64,000 bases of DNA from Deltaproteobacteria bacterium (GCA_017644045.1 JAEPMI010000002.1:701024-765023), one strand, 5' to 3'; shown: positions 45,931 to 55,062, numbered from the stretch's first letter. Notes: generated by a model from the sequence alone, not told the origin. A program made the numbers and translations.

Positions 45931-48900
45931 ATGGAAGAGCAGGAGCCCCGCCGCGAGAGCATCCCCGAGCGCGCCCGGAAGCGCGCGACGAAGGCGGTGA
46001 AGTCCAAGTGGGGCCGGCGCATCATCCGGGCCATCGGGCTCACGATCCTCTTCTTCGTGGGGTCGGCCATCTATCTCTCCCAGACCGACTGGGGCGAAGA
46101 ACGGATGGGGCGACTGGCCGTCGAGGCCATCCACGATCAGCTCGGGCTGGACGCGAGCTTCGAAGACATCGAAGTCATCTGGGGCTGGTGGCCACCGTCG
46201 CTCACGGTCGAGGCCGACGGAATCGAGCTCGACCACCCGGAGGAGGGGTCGTTCGCCTCCGCCGAGTCGCTGGTCATTCGCCCCTCGCTCTCGGCGCTGG
46301 TGAGCGGCGACCTCGACCTGCAGACCATCGAGCTGCACTCCCCGAACGTGCGCCTGCGTGTTCGCGACGGCGCGGTGGTGAACCTGCCCGAGCTCCCGGA
46401 GAGCGACGGGGGGGGCGCGATCGAGCTCCCCTTCGAAGGGCTCGAGATCAACGACGGTCGGATCGAGGTCGACGCGTCGCCTCTGATCGTCGCCGAGGTC
46501 CACGGGCTCGACCTGAGCCTGACGGCGAACGGCGACGAGCTCGGCTTCACCCTCACGACCGAGGGCGGCGAGGTTCGGCACGAAGCCGGCACCGAACCGA
46601 TCCTCGAGCTCGCGATGAGCGGCGAGGCCGACCTCGACGAGTCCGTGACGCTCGACGAGCTGCAGCTCACCACACCGGACCTCGGCCTGACGCTCCACGG
46701 CGGTGAGCTGGGCTTCGGTGGCGACGAGCTCGCGTACGCCGGTCACCTCGTCGGGCACTTCGACGTCGCACACGTGGCCGACCTCCCGCTCGGTGTGGAG
46801 CTCCCCGCGCTGGAGGGCCGGGTCGCCATCGAGGCCGACGTCTCCATGAACGAAGGCGTCCCGCACGGCCGCGGCGTGCTCCAGCTCCTCGGCGTGAAGG
46901 TCGCGGACCAGTATCAGATCGGAGAGTCGGTCGCCCTGCAGCTCGAGGCCACGCCCGAGCGCATCGAGATCCTCGAAGGGAGCCAGGCCCGCCTCCCCTA
47001 CGACGGAGGCACGGTCGAGCTCGACGGTGGGCTCGACCTCGACCCGGAGCGGGGCTTCCCGATCGAGGTGCACGTCGCGTACGACTTCCAGTTCGCCAAG
47101 CTGATCCACATGCTCGGCGTGACCCCGGACACACCGGTCTGGTGGCCGATGGTCGGCGAGGCGACGCTCTCCGGCACGCTCGACCCGGTGCTCATCGACG
47201 GGCCGGTTCAGGTTTCGACGCAGAACTTCCTGGTCACCGTCGGCCCCCATCACGCGCGGCCGCGCGAACGGATCATCGGCGTGCGGCGCGGTCGCGTCCA
47301 CGGCCGCTGGCACATCGACGCCGAGGCCGTGGAGTTCCGGAACCTCACGCTCGACACGAACGGATCCCACGTCCGAGTGCCGGTCGTTCACCTGGGCTAT
47401 GCCGGCGACCTCCGCATCGAAGCCCACGCCGAGCGTCTCGACCTGGCGGACCTGACACCGCTGACGGACAACATCGCCCTCGCCGGGACGGGGAGCGTGG
47501 ACGTGACCATCGGCACCACCTTCGACGAGCCGCACGTCCAGGGACACGCGAACCTCCGCGGATTCCAGTTCGACACGATGCGCTTCGGCGACCTCGAGTC
47601 CGACTTCCGCATCCGCGACGACTACTACGGCGTCATCCTTCCGCTGGTCACCGCGTCCAAGCCGGGCAGCAGCTATCGCGTCCACGACCTCGAGGTCGAC
47701 CTGACCGATGGCGTCGAGGTGACCGGTCAGCTCCAAGCGTCGCGGCTCTCGCTGCAGGACGTCTACCACGTGTTCCAGCTCGACCGAGACGAGCGCTTCA
47801 CGCCCTACCAGGGGATGGCCCGCGGGCACATGGGCATCCACTTCAGGTACGGCCAGGCCGGGCAGACGGCCGAGGGCACCTTCGTGTCCGACATGGACTT
47901 CGAGCTGCTGAGCGCCGAGCTCGCGGGCTACGCGTTCGACCGCGGCCGCTTCCAGGGCCACCTCGACTGGCAGGACATCGGCCAGAGCATCGACGGCGCG
48001 GTCCTCACCATCCAGCACTTCGGGCTCCGGAAGGAGCAGGGCTCGGTCGCCCTCCAGGGTCAGATCCGGCGGAACACCGAGCTGCAGCTGACGGTCGCTG
48101 CCGACCAGATCGCCATCGCGAAGACCGAAGGGATCAGCGAGAGCATGCCGCAGCTGCGCGGCAGCTACTCGGTGCTCGGGACCATCGGAGGCACCGCCGA
48201 CCTCCCCCGCATGGATCTCGACGTCATGCTCACGGGGCTCGGCTGGGGTGACGCGCTCCTCGGCGACGGCCGCGCCTACGTGCGGCTGACCGATCCCTCC
48301 GACCCCTGGGTCGCGCAGGCCAAGGAGTGGTCGACGATCCCCGAGGACGAGTCCTGCGCGCACGCGCGTCACGGACTCGCGCACGCCGACTGGCGTCCCG
48401 GACCGGACATCCGGACCCAGACCGGTACCATCGCTCGCTCACGCACCCCGCAGGCGTTCCTCGTGTGCGGCGAAGGGCTCGACGGTCAGCTCCTGGTCGA
48501 CATGGCCCTCGGCTGGACCCCGGTCTATCCAACGCGCGGCGTCATCGATTTGCACCAGCTCGACTTCGCCCCCTTTCTCGAAGGGACGCTGGACGAGCGC
48601 GTCCACGGCGGGGTCGACGGTCGCATCGCGCTGACCGGCGGCGCGATGCTCCAGGACCGCTCGCTCGATGGGGAGATCCGACTCGAGCGATTCGAGCTGA
48701 AGTCCGAGGGCCTCGGCGGCAGTGACGCCACCCTGGGTGTCTGGAACGAAGAGCCCATCGTCATTGCGCTCCAATCGGGTGGCGCGGAGATCGAACGGCT
48801 GCGCCTCGAGAGCAACGCCGAGTCCGCCTTCCAGGCGCGCGGGCGAATCTCTTCCCGCGGTCGACTGGATCTGGCGCTCGATGGCGAGCTGCACCTCGGG

Positions 48901-50217
48901 GTGCTCGCCCTGATCAGCGAGGACATCAGCGGGAGCAGCGGCACGATCCGGATGCACGTCGACGTCGGCGGACCGATGGGGAACCCCGCCGTCTACGGAG
49001 AGGCGCGGCTCCGCGGCGGCGGCCTCACCACCGCCGACGGCTCACGCATCCGGCGGCTGCGTGGGGACGTGCGCTTCGACGCGCGCAACATCCTCTTCAC
49101 CGACTTCGAGGGCCAACTCGGCGGTGGTCGCCTGTCGGCGAGCGGCGCGGCCAACCTCGAGAACGGCGCGCTCACTCGCTACACCTTCGAGCTCGCGATG
49201 CGGAACGCGGTCTTCGTCCCGGAGGAGGGCGTCGAGGTCGGCTTCGATGGTCGCGCACAGATCGGATGGACCCAGGGACAGCGGCTGCCGCTCCTCTCGG
49301 GCAACATCCAGCTGGGTCGCGTCTCCTACCGGCGACCCATCCAGCTCAGCCCGACTCTCGGCCAGCTCTATCGACCGCAGGTCACCCAGGTCGAGCGCTA
49401 CGATCCGCAGGACGACAACGTCGAGCTCGACGTCCGCATCGAGACCCGCACCCCCGTACGCGTGACCAACAACCTCCTCGACGTGACCCTGGACGTCGAC
49501 GACCAGGATCGGCCCTTTCGGATCGTCGGCACCGATCAGCGCTGGGGCGTCGTCGGCGACCTCGCCATCCCACAGGGCACGGTCCGCTTCCGCAACACCG
49601 AGCTGAGCGTGGCCGATGGCGACATCACCTTCGACGACCCGACGCGCATCGATCCGCATTTCGACGTCACCGCGACCACGGAGATCCGTCGGCAAGCGTC
49701 GGCATCGGATCTGACCGCTCCCGCGTGGCGGGTCCGACTCCACGCCCACGGGACCATGGACGCCTTCCGGATCGACGCGAGCTCCACACCATCGCTCAGC
49801 CAGGAAGACCTCATGCTCCTGCTCACCGTCGGCATGACCACCGCCGAAGCACAACAGCTCCAGGCGGGCGACGTGGGCGGCACCGCGCTCGAGGCGCTCA
49901 GCGCGCTCAGCGGGGTCAACGAGGAGGTGACGAGCGCCGTCGGCATCATCGACGACTTCGCAGTCACGACCCGCTATTCGCCCAACACCGGTCGGCCCGA
50001 ACCGATGCTCACCGTGGGCAAGCGCATCACCGAGCGCGTCCGGCTCAGCGCGGCCACGGGCCTGAGCGGCGACGACCGCACGTTCCAGGCAGGCGCCGAG
50101 ATGCGAATGGGCGACCAGACCAGCATGCGGATCCAGTACGACAACGTGAACCGCGAGAGCGCCTCGAACGTGGGCAACGTCGGCGTCGACTTCCACTGGC
50201 GCCTCGAGTTCGAGTGA
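45931..50217 (+). CDS. tamB: TamB/AsmA-like (DUF490) envelope protein
   Basis: 1428 residues, in the TamB size range. A basic N-terminus is followed by one inner-membrane helix (31-49), then over 1300 residues of beta-strand repeats as in AsmA/TamB lipid-bridge proteins. The C-terminal part has the DUF490 features: VRVTNNLLDVTLDVDD, GDLAIPQGTVRFRNTEL, DPHFDVTATTEI, LSQEDLMLLLTVGMT and a last block ending in VDFHWRLEF, a beta-strand with a terminal aromatic. TamB-like proteins span the periplasm and carry lipids to the outer membrane. No tamA-like Omp85 gene is in the window. A strong inverted repeat precedes the start. Confidence 0.86.
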   Translation: MEEQEPRRESIPERARKRATKAVKSKWGRRIIRAIGLTILFFVGSAIYLSQTDWGEERMGRLAVEAIHDQLGLDASFEDIEVIWGWWPPSLTVEADGIELDHPEEGSFASAESLVIRPSLSALVSGDLDLQTIELHSPNVRLRVRDGAVVNLPELPESDGGGAIELPFEGLEINDGRIEVDASPLIVAEVHGLDLSLTANGDELGFTLTTEGGEVRHEAGTEPILELAMSGEADLDESVTLDELQLTTPDLGLTLHGGELGFGGDELAYAGHLVGHFDVAHVADLPLGVELPALEGRVAIEADVSMNEGVPHGRGVLQLLGVKVADQYQIGESVALQLEATPERIEILEGSQARLPYDGGTVELDGGLDLDPERGFPIEVHVAYDFQFAKLIHMLGVTPDTPVWWPMVGEATLSGTLDPVLIDGPVQVSTQNFLVTVGPHHARPRERIIGVRRGRVHGRWHIDAEAVEFRNLTLDTNGSHVRVPVVHLGYAGDLRIEAHAERLDLADLTPLTDNIALAGTGSVDVTIGTTFDEPHVQGHANLRGFQFDTMRFGDLESDFRIRDDYYGVILPLVTASKPGSSYRVHDLEVDLTDGVEVTGQLQASRLSLQDVYHVFQLDRDERFTPYQGMARGHMGIHFRYGQAGQTAEGTFVSDMDFELLSAELAGYAFDRGRFQGHLDWQDIGQSIDGAVLTIQHFGLRKEQGSVALQGQIRRNTELQLTVAADQIAIAKTEGISESMPQLRGSYSVLGTIGGTADLPRMDLDVMLTGLGWGDALLGDGRAYVRLTDPSDPWVAQAKEWSTIPEDESCAHARHGLAHADWRPGPDIRTQTGTIARSRTPQAFLVCGEGLDGQLLVDMALGWTPVYPTRGVIDLHQLDFAPFLEGTLDERVHGGVDGRIALTGGAMLQDRSLDGEIRLERFELKSEGLGGSDATLGVWNEEPIVIALQSGGAEIERLRLESNAESAFQARGRISSRGRLDLALDGELHLGVLALISEDISGSSGTIRMHVDVGGPMGNPAVYGEARLRGGGLTTADGSRIRRLRGDVRFDARNILFTDFEGQLGGGRLSASGAANLENGALTRYTFELAMRNAVFVPEEGVEVGFDGRAQIGWTQGQRLPLLSGNIQLGRVSYRRPIQLSPTLGQLYRPQVTQVERYDPQDDNVELDVRIETRTPVRVTNNLLDVTLDVDDQDRPFRIVGTDQRWGVVGDLAIPQGTVRFRNTELSVADGDITFDDPTRIDPHFDVTATTEIRRQASASDLTAPAWRVRLHAHGTMDAFRIDASSTPSLSQEDLMLLLTVGMTTAEAQQLQAGDVGGTALEALSALSGVNEEVTSAVGIIDDFAVTTRYSPNTGRPEPMLTVGKRITERVRLSAATGLSGDDRTFQAGAEMRMGDQTSMRIQYDNVNRESASNVGNVGVDFHWRLEFE

Positions 50218-50245
50218 GGCGCGGCAGGAGCGACGAGATGTCGCA

Positions 50246-50275
50246 TTGCCGCTCTCGCGAAACCGGGACTACATT
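50246..50275 (+). promoter_or_regulatory. Predicted promoter of mbnPH
   Basis: TTGCCG at 50246-50251, an 18-base spacer, TACATT at 50270-50275, which ends 7 bases before the ATG at 50283. One of the clearest leaderless-type promoters here. Confidence 0.6.
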
Positions 50276-50282
50276 GCCGCCC

Positions 50283-51104
50283 ATGCGCACCATCGCTTGC
50301 TTCGGATTGGCCCTCGGCCTGCTGTCGTGCGGAGACGGGAACGCCGTGACGTCGATCTCCTTCGCCGCCATGGTCGGTGACCAGCCGCTGACCTGTGGTC
50401 AGACCTACTCGGGACTCGGCGCGTCCGGGGCAGACCTGACCATCCGCGACTTCCGGTTCTACGTGCACGACGTTCGCCTCTTCGACGTGACGGGCGAGGA
50501 GACGCCCTTCGAGCTCGATGACGACGGCAAGTGGCAGAACGGCGAGGTCGCGCTCCTCGACTTCGAGGACGGCTGTGGGGACATGGGCAACGCCGACCTG
50601 CGCACCGTCCTGGAAGGCCACGCTCCCGACGGCGACTACGTGGGCGTGCGCTTCAAGCTCGGAGTCCCGGCCGAGCTCAACCACCAGAACCCCACCGCGG
50701 CCGCGCCCCCGCTCTCGCTGAGCGAGCTCTTCTGGACCTGGAACGCGGGCTACAAGTTCATCCGAATCGACGCGCGCACCTCGCTCGCCGACGCGTGGCG
50801 CGTGCACCTCGGGAGCACGCAGTGCGACGGCGACATGATGGGGAACGCGACCTGCGCCAGCCCCAACGTCCCCGAGTTCTCGGTCGATGGGAGCCTCGAC
50901 TTCGATCCGGCGACCGCTACCGTCGTCGCGGACGTCGCCGGGCTGGTCGAGGCCTCGATGCTCGACAACACCATGGACACCCCGCCAGGCTGCATGTCGA
51001 ACCCGGACGACCCCGACTGCGCGCCGATCTTCGGCAGCCTCGGCCTCGCGTTCGGCGGGTCGCCCGCTCCCGGTACCCAGACGTTCTTCCGCATCGAACC
51101 GTGA
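50283..51104 (+). CDS. mbnP: MbnP-like copper-binding lipoprotein
   Basis: 273 residues; lipobox ALGLLSC with Cys16. The sequence follows the MbnP (metallo-mystery pair) pattern: IRDFRFYVHDVRLF, FEDGCGDMGNADLRTVLEG, GVRFKLGVPAELNH, SELFWTWNAGYKF with Trp151 and Trp153, and a Cys-rich end (CMSNPDDPDC). In the characterised pair, the partner enzyme MbnH oxidises a Trp of MbnP to kynurenine, which then helps bind copper. The family call is by motif; which Trp would be modified here is inferred. Its TGA overlaps the start of the mbnH-like gene. No methanobactin precursor or TonB transporter gene is nearby. Confidence 0.88.
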   Translation: MRTIACFGLALGLLSCGDGNAVTSISFAAMVGDQPLTCGQTYSGLGASGADLTIRDFRFYVHDVRLFDVTGEETPFELDDDGKWQNGEVALLDFEDGCGDMGNADLRTVLEGHAPDGDYVGVRFKLGVPAELNHQNPTAAAPPLSLSELFWTWNAGYKFIRIDARTSLADAWRVHLGSTQCDGDMMGNATCASPNVPEFSVDGSLDFDPATATVVADVAGLVEASMLDNTMDTPPGCMSNPDDPDCAPIFGSLGLAFGGSPAPGTQTFFRIEP

Positions 51105-52210
51105 GTCGCCGCAACGCCATTCTCGCGGTCCTCGTGCTCTCCGCCTGTGGGGGCGACGACGGCTACGACTGGGACCTGCCCCCTGGCTTCCCCGAGCCGC
51201 GCGTCCCCGAGGACGACGCGATGAGCATCGAAAAGGCCGAGCTCGGGCGCTACCTCTTCTACGACACCCGACTCAGCGGGAACGAGACCCAGAGCTGCGC
51301 GAGCTGTCACCTCCAGTCGCTCGCCTTCACGGATGGGCTGGCGCAGAGCCCCGGGAGCACCGGCGACATGACCCCGCGTGGGTCGATGAGCCTCGCGAAC
51401 GTCGCCTACGCGCCCACGCTCACCTGGGCGAACTCGGCGCTCCGAGACCTCGAACGGCAGGCGCTCGTGCCGATGTTCGGCGAAGACCCCGTCGAGCTCG
51501 GCCTGGCCGGTCGTGAGACCGAGATGCTCGATCGGCTCCGCGCCGAGCCCGTCTACCAGGACCTCTTCCCGATCGCATTCCCGGACGAGGCGGACCCCTT
51601 CACGGTCGCCAACGTGACCAAGGCGCTCGCGTCGTTCCAGCGCACGCTCATCAGCGGTGACTCGCCCTACGACCGCTACGCCAACGGCGACGAGGACGCG
51701 ATCAGCGACTCCGCGAAGCGCGGCGCCGAGCTCTTCTTCGGCGAAGAGCTCGAGTGCTTCCACTGCCACGGCGGCTTCGTCTTCAGCGCCTCGGTCGACC
51801 ACGCGAACAACGTCTTCGACCAGGCGAGCTTCCAGAACAACGGCCTCTACAACATCGACGGCCGCGGCGCGTACCCCGCGAGCAACACCGGCCTCTTCGA
51901 GCACACGGGCGACCCAGGCGACATGGGCCGCTTCAAGCCGCCGACGCTGCGCAACATCGCGCTCACGGCGCCCTACATGCACGACGGCTCGCTCGAGACG
52001 CTCGACGCAGTGCTCGACCACTACGCCCGCGGCGGCACCCTGACCACCGAGGGCGAGAACGTCGGCGACGGAGCGCTGAGCCCCAACAAGAGCATCTTCG
52101 TGAACGGCTTCGAGCTCACCGAGGAGCGCCGCGCGGACATGATGGCGTTCTTCGAGAGCCTGACCGACGAGGGATTCATCACGAACCCCGCGTTCAGCGA
52201 TCCCTGGTAG
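51101..52210 (+). CDS. mbnH: MbnH-like di-haem peroxidase lipoprotein
   Basis: 369 residues, GTG start inside GTGA overlap with mbnP. The signal LVLSAC predicts a lipid anchor on Cys16. Two haem c sites are present: CASCH (66-70) and CFHCH (219-223). FKPPTLRNIALTAPYMHDGS near residue 290 is the usual C-terminal motif of the MauG/cytochrome c peroxidase family. With MbnP beside it, the likely role is oxidation of a Trp on MbnP through a high-valent di-iron state. It acts outside the inner membrane. A 14-15 bp-arm hairpin follows the stop. Confidence 0.9.
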   Translation: MSRRNAILAVLVLSACGGDDGYDWDLPPGFPEPRVPEDDAMSIEKAELGRYLFYDTRLSGNETQSCASCHLQSLAFTDGLAQSPGSTGDMTPRGSMSLANVAYAPTLTWANSALRDLERQALVPMFGEDPVELGLAGRETEMLDRLRAEPVYQDLFPIAFPDEADPFTVANVTKALASFQRTLISGDSPYDRYANGDEDAISDSAKRGAELFFGEELECFHCHGGFVFSASVDHANNVFDQASFQNNGLYNIDGRGAYPASNTGLFEHTGDPGDMGRFKPPTLRNIALTAPYMHDGSLETLDAVLDHYARGGTLTTEGENVGDGALSPNKSIFVNGFELTEERRADMMAFFESLTDEGFITNPAFSDPW

Positions 52211-52213
52211 CCG

Positions 52214-52258
52214 GCTCTCGGCGTTCGGTACTCGGTGCCGACAGCCGACGCCGAGAGC
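52214..52258. repeat. Hairpin after mbnH
   Basis: GCTCTCGGCGTTCGG (52214-52228) pairs with CCGACGCCGAGAGC (52245-52258) with one bulged base. A second small hairpin, CCCAC/GTGGG, lies at 52264-52275. No T-run, so termination would be atypical. It shares CCGAACGCCGA with the repeats at 40.6 kb. Confidence 0.65.
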
Positions 52259-52298
52259 GAAAGCCCACAAGTGGGGGTCACGTAGTCAAGTGTAAGCG

Positions 52299-52328
52299 TT
52301 GAGTCTGGCGGATCGGCAGACGTACCAT
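52299..52328 (+). promoter_or_regulatory. Predicted promoter of barrel protein gene
   Basis: TTGAGT at 52299-52304, an 18-base spacer, TACCAT at 52323-52328, ending 7 bases before the ATG at 52336. Confidence 0.6.
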
Positions 52329-52335
52329 CGGGGGT

Positions 52336-52902
52336 ATGAAACGAGCCATTCTCTCCGCATGTGTCGTGTTCGCTGCCATCGCTGCCGACGGGAGCGAAGC
52401 CTCCGCGCAGGAAGACATCAGCCGAATCACCATCGAGACGCCGCACAACGGCTCACGCCCGGTGACCCTCGACATCCACGTCGGACCCGCCTGGTACGGG
52501 GTCGGGTTGGCCACGGGTGTTCGGCTCGGCATCCCGCTCGTGAGGAATGGGTTCATCAGCACGCTGAACAACGCGGTCTACCTGACCGTCGGCGCGGACT
52601 TCTACTACATCCGCTACAACCCGGGCACAGGGAACGAGTACGGCCCGGGCTTCGGCTTCCCGGTGGGTCTGCACTGGGAGTTCTACTTCAACGAGAAGCT
52701 CAGCGCGTTCGCCGAGGTCGGCGCCAACGTGTTCCTCGGTCCCTGGGTGTTCGACGGCGACGCCGACAATGACTTCGCCAACTATCCCGGCGCGTGGATC
52801 CTCTTCGCGGTTGGCGGGAAGTTCTGGATCAACGATCACTTCGCCCTCATGGCGCGCCTGGGCACCCCCTACGCCGCCATTGGCATGAGCCTGGCGTTCT
52901 AG
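52336..52902 (+). CDS. Small outer-membrane beta-barrel protein
   Basis: 188 residues. A signal peptide ends near SEASAQE. The mature part is built from alternating aromatic/glycine strands (TLDIHVGPAWYGVGLATGV, YLTVGADFYYIRYNPG, HWEFYFNEKLSAFAEVGANV) and ends in the strand IGMSLAF with a terminal Phe, the usual BAM insertion signal. That is enough for about eight strands, so an OmpA/OmpW-sized barrel is likely. No function can be named. A pair of hairpins precedes its promoter. Confidence 0.8.
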   Translation: MKRAILSACVVFAAIAADGSEASAQEDISRITIETPHNGSRPVTLDIHVGPAWYGVGLATGVRLGIPLVRNGFISTLNNAVYLTVGADFYYIRYNPGTGNEYGPGFGFPVGLHWEFYFNEKLSAFAEVGANVFLGPWVFDGDADNDFANYPGAWILFAVGGKFWINDHFALMARLGTPYAAIGMSLAF

Positions 52903-53069
52903 ACCGCGCGAGTGCGCGCCTCCCTCACCCTGGCCCTCGCTGGCACGGGTGCTGCAGAGTCCATGGGTCAACCACGAGGTAAGCCCATGCGACTCTTCAT
53001 CCGATTCATCCAGTTCCGCAGCCTTTCGCGCGTTTCTTTCGCGAATTCCACGGCTTCGGCAGCACGCGC

Positions 53070-53146
53070 TTGACCGTCACGCGTCACACTCGGGCGTAAC
53101 GTTTCGCCCCGGCGAAGTGTGACGCGCCACGATGACGGTGTGACGG
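53070..53146. promoter_or_regulatory. Nested inverted repeats with GTGTGACG boxes
   Basis: CGCGTCACACT (53078-53088) and AGTGTGACGCG (53114-53124) form an 11-bp inverted repeat; GACCGTCAC (53070-53078) and GTGACGGTC (53138-53146) form an outer 9-bp pair. GTGTGACG occurs twice directly (53115, 53136) and once inverted (53080). It lies in a 263-base gap between converging genes that holds no gene I can support. Confidence 0.7.
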
Positions 53147-53165
53147 TCGCCGAGCTGCCAGAGCG

Positions 53166-54218
53166 TCAATCGCAGCCGAGAAGCCGGGGCTCACGTTCGA
53201 GCGTGACCCCGAACTCGTTCCGCACGGCGGCAGCGATCGCCTCCCCGAAGGCCAGGAGCTCGGCCGTGGTCCCGCCGCCGTGATGAACGACCGCGAGGGC
53301 GTGTTTCGTGCTCAGGCCCACCGGACCCCGCCGGCTGCCCTTGGGGAAGCCGGCGCGTTCGATCAGCCAGCCAGCCGACAGCTTGACGCCTCCCTCGGCC
53401 GGCCACTCGGGCACCGGCCCGAGCTCGCGCCGCGCCGCGATCGCCGCCACGGCAGCGGCCTGTTCGGCATCGACGATGGGATTGGTGAAGAAGCTGCCTG
53501 CGCTCCGACGATTGGGGTCGGTGGGATCGAGCACCATGGACTTCGCTCGCCTGAGATCCACCACGAGGGCCCGCACCGCCTCGAGACTCGGCGCGCTCGG
53601 GGCGCGCTCGACCAACTCGCGATAGGTGAGTAGCGGCGAGCCTCCTTCGCGCAGGGCGAAGGTCACGTCGGTCACCACGAACCGGCCGGGGTGGCGTTTG
53701 AAATCACTGTCCCGATAGCGAAACGCGCATTCCTCCGCGCTCCGCTCCACCCGCTCGCCGGAGAGCCGATCGATGCAGCCGACACGCACCACCGTGTGAC
53801 TCACGTCCTGTCCGTAGGCGCCGACGTTCTGGATCGGTGTCGAGCCCACCTGACCGGGGATCCCCGCCAGGCACTCCACGCCGGCCCACCCCTCGCCGAC
53901 CGCTCGACTGACGAACGCGCCCCAGTCCTCGCCGGCCTGCGCCCGCACGTGAACGGTGTCCGCGTCTTTGCGGGTGACCTCGACTCCTCGGGTGGCCATC
54001 GCGACCACGAGCCCCCGCACGCCCTCGTCCGGGACGATGGCGTTCGAGCCACCGCCGAGGAAGGTCACCGGGTGGCCCTCGCCTTCCGCCCAGCGCATGG
54101 CCGCCTGGAGCGCCTCGAGCGAACGTGCTTCGAGGAAGAGCTCCGCCGGTCCACCCAGCTCCAGGGTCGTGCGAGGGGCGAGGGGGACGTCGCGCTGCAG
54201 ATCCCGAGGGGCCTTCAC
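53166..54218 (-). CDS. murB: UDP-N-acetylmuramate dehydrogenase
   Basis: 350 residues; GTG start at 54218 chosen from the TAGGGT 7 bases upstream. The FAD-binding PCMH domain has TTLELGGPAELFLEA, FLGGGSNAIV and CLAGIPGQVGSTPIQNVGAYGQ; the C-terminal substrate domain has the AGSFFTNP motif with the proton-donor region, and the end EREPRLLG is typical of the type I (E. coli-like) form. MurB reduces UDP-GlcNAc-enolpyruvate to UDP-MurNAc with NADPH, the second step of peptidoglycan precursor synthesis in the cytoplasm. It is isolated from other mur genes here. Confidence 0.96.
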   Translation of the reverse strand: MKAPRDLQRDVPLAPRTTLELGGPAELFLEARSLEALQAAMRWAEGEGHPVTFLGGGSNAIVPDEGVRGLVVAMATRGVEVTRKDADTVHVRAQAGEDWGAFVSRAVGEGWAGVECLAGIPGQVGSTPIQNVGAYGQDVSHTVVRVGCIDRLSGERVERSAEECAFRYRDSDFKRHPGRFVVTDVTFALREGGSPLLTYRELVERAPSAPSLEAVRALVVDLRRAKSMVLDPTDPNRRSAGSFFTNPIVDAEQAAAVAAIAARRELGPVPEWPAEGGVKLSAGWLIERAGFPKGSRRGPVGLSTKHALAVVHHGGGTTAELLAFGEAIAAAVRNEFGVTLEREPRLLGCD

Positions 54219-54225
54219 GGATCGA

Positions 54226-54254
54226 ACCCTACGCAGCCCGATCTCATCCGTCGA
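54226..54254 (-). promoter_or_regulatory. Predicted promoter of murB
   Basis: On the minus strand TCGACG (54254-54249), a 17-base spacer, TAGGGT (54231-54226), ending 7 bases before the GTG at 54218. Confidence 0.5.
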
Positions 54255-54274
54255 GCCGAACGACGACGCCGTCG

Positions 54275-54303
54275 TTGACGATCGGCCGCAGGCCGGCAAC
54301 GCT
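54275..54303 (+). promoter_or_regulatory. Predicted promoter of calcium-loop lipoprotein
   Basis: TTGACG at 54275-54280, a 17-base spacer, AACGCT at 54298-54303, ending 6 bases before the GTG at 54310. The first -10 base departs from T. Confidence 0.45.
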
Positions 54304-54309
54304 TGGCCC

Positions 54310-55023
54310 GTGGATCGCCTCTTCACCCTCGCGTCCCTGCTCCTCGCCCTCGGGGTCGGCTGCGGCGACGATGTCGGTCCGCCCCCACCCCGAGACCAGG
54401 GTCCAGGGATCCTCGACGGCAGCGGCGGCACCCCGGACGACCTCGACGGCGACGGTCTGTGCAACACCACCGAGATGGCCGAGGGCACCGATCCGCTGAA
54501 CCCCGACTCGGACGGCGACGGCTTCCCCGACCGCGCAGAGCGCACCTTCGGCTTCGACCCCCTCGACGGCGCGTTCCCCGAAGGCGAGGAGGTCCACCTC
54601 CTGCGGGAGACGGCCACCTCGACGCTCCAGGTCGCCTTCGAGCAGATCGTGAGCGCCGGCGACGAATACGGCGGCGCCTTCGACGCGGTCGACGTCTTCG
54701 ACCTGGCCGATCAGGACGCAGCCACCTTCTACCGTGGCTCGGTCGCCACCTTCGCCGAGCCGCCGGAGAACGTGGCCGAGCTCGACGAGACCGGCCAGAC
54801 CTTCCGCGGCGTCGTGGGCCGGACCCTGCTCGGCTTCGAGGTCCGCTTCGCGTTCGAAGACGCCCTCCCGCGCGGCTGCATTCGCGGCTACCCCTTCGTG
54901 TACACGGTGAAGCGCGCGGACGGCGTGCGCGTGGCGATCTTCCGTGACCTGCTCCTCGTGCTGCCCATGGGCACCACACTCGAGTCCGGCGGGTGGTGCG
55001 CCTACGACGGCGGCTGCATCTAA
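54310..55023 (+). CDS. Lipoprotein with TSP3-like calcium loops
   Basis: 237 residues, GTG start. The signal LLLALGVGCGDD gives a lipid-anchored Cys16. After a Pro/Gly/Asp-rich linker come two calcium-binding loops of the thrombospondin type 3 kind, DLDGDGLCNTTEMAEGTDPL and NPDSDGDGFPDRAE. The rest (about 85-237) is a mixed domain with several aromatic strands and three late Cys (GCIRGYPF, WCAYDGGC). It should sit outside the inner membrane and need calcium for folding. Function unknown. It diverges from murB. Confidence 0.8.
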   Translation: MDRLFTLASLLLALGVGCGDDVGPPPPRDQGPGILDGSGGTPDDLDGDGLCNTTEMAEGTDPLNPDSDGDGFPDRAERTFGFDPLDGAFPEGEEVHLLRETATSTLQVAFEQIVSAGDEYGGAFDAVDVFDLADQDAATFYRGSVATFAEPPENVAELDETGQTFRGVVGRTLLGFEVRFAFEDALPRGCIRGYPFVYTVKRADGVRVAIFRDLLLVLPMGTTLESGGWCAYDGGCI

Positions 55024-55062
55024 CCGAGTACACCGTCACTCGGCGCGACCGCTGGTCTTCGG

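Noticed and set aside
43687-48384. A 1565-codon minus-strand open frame across the lipoprotein pair and tamB-like gene
   Set aside because: It is a shadow caused by high GC in the third codon position: no domain, low complexity, and the opposite strand carries clear lipoprotein and TamB-type proteins.
49266-51104. A 612-codon frame joining the 3' part of the tamB-like gene to mbnP
   Set aside because: Only the part from ATG 50283 has a signal peptide and family motifs; the upstream part is out of frame with tamB and low in complexity.
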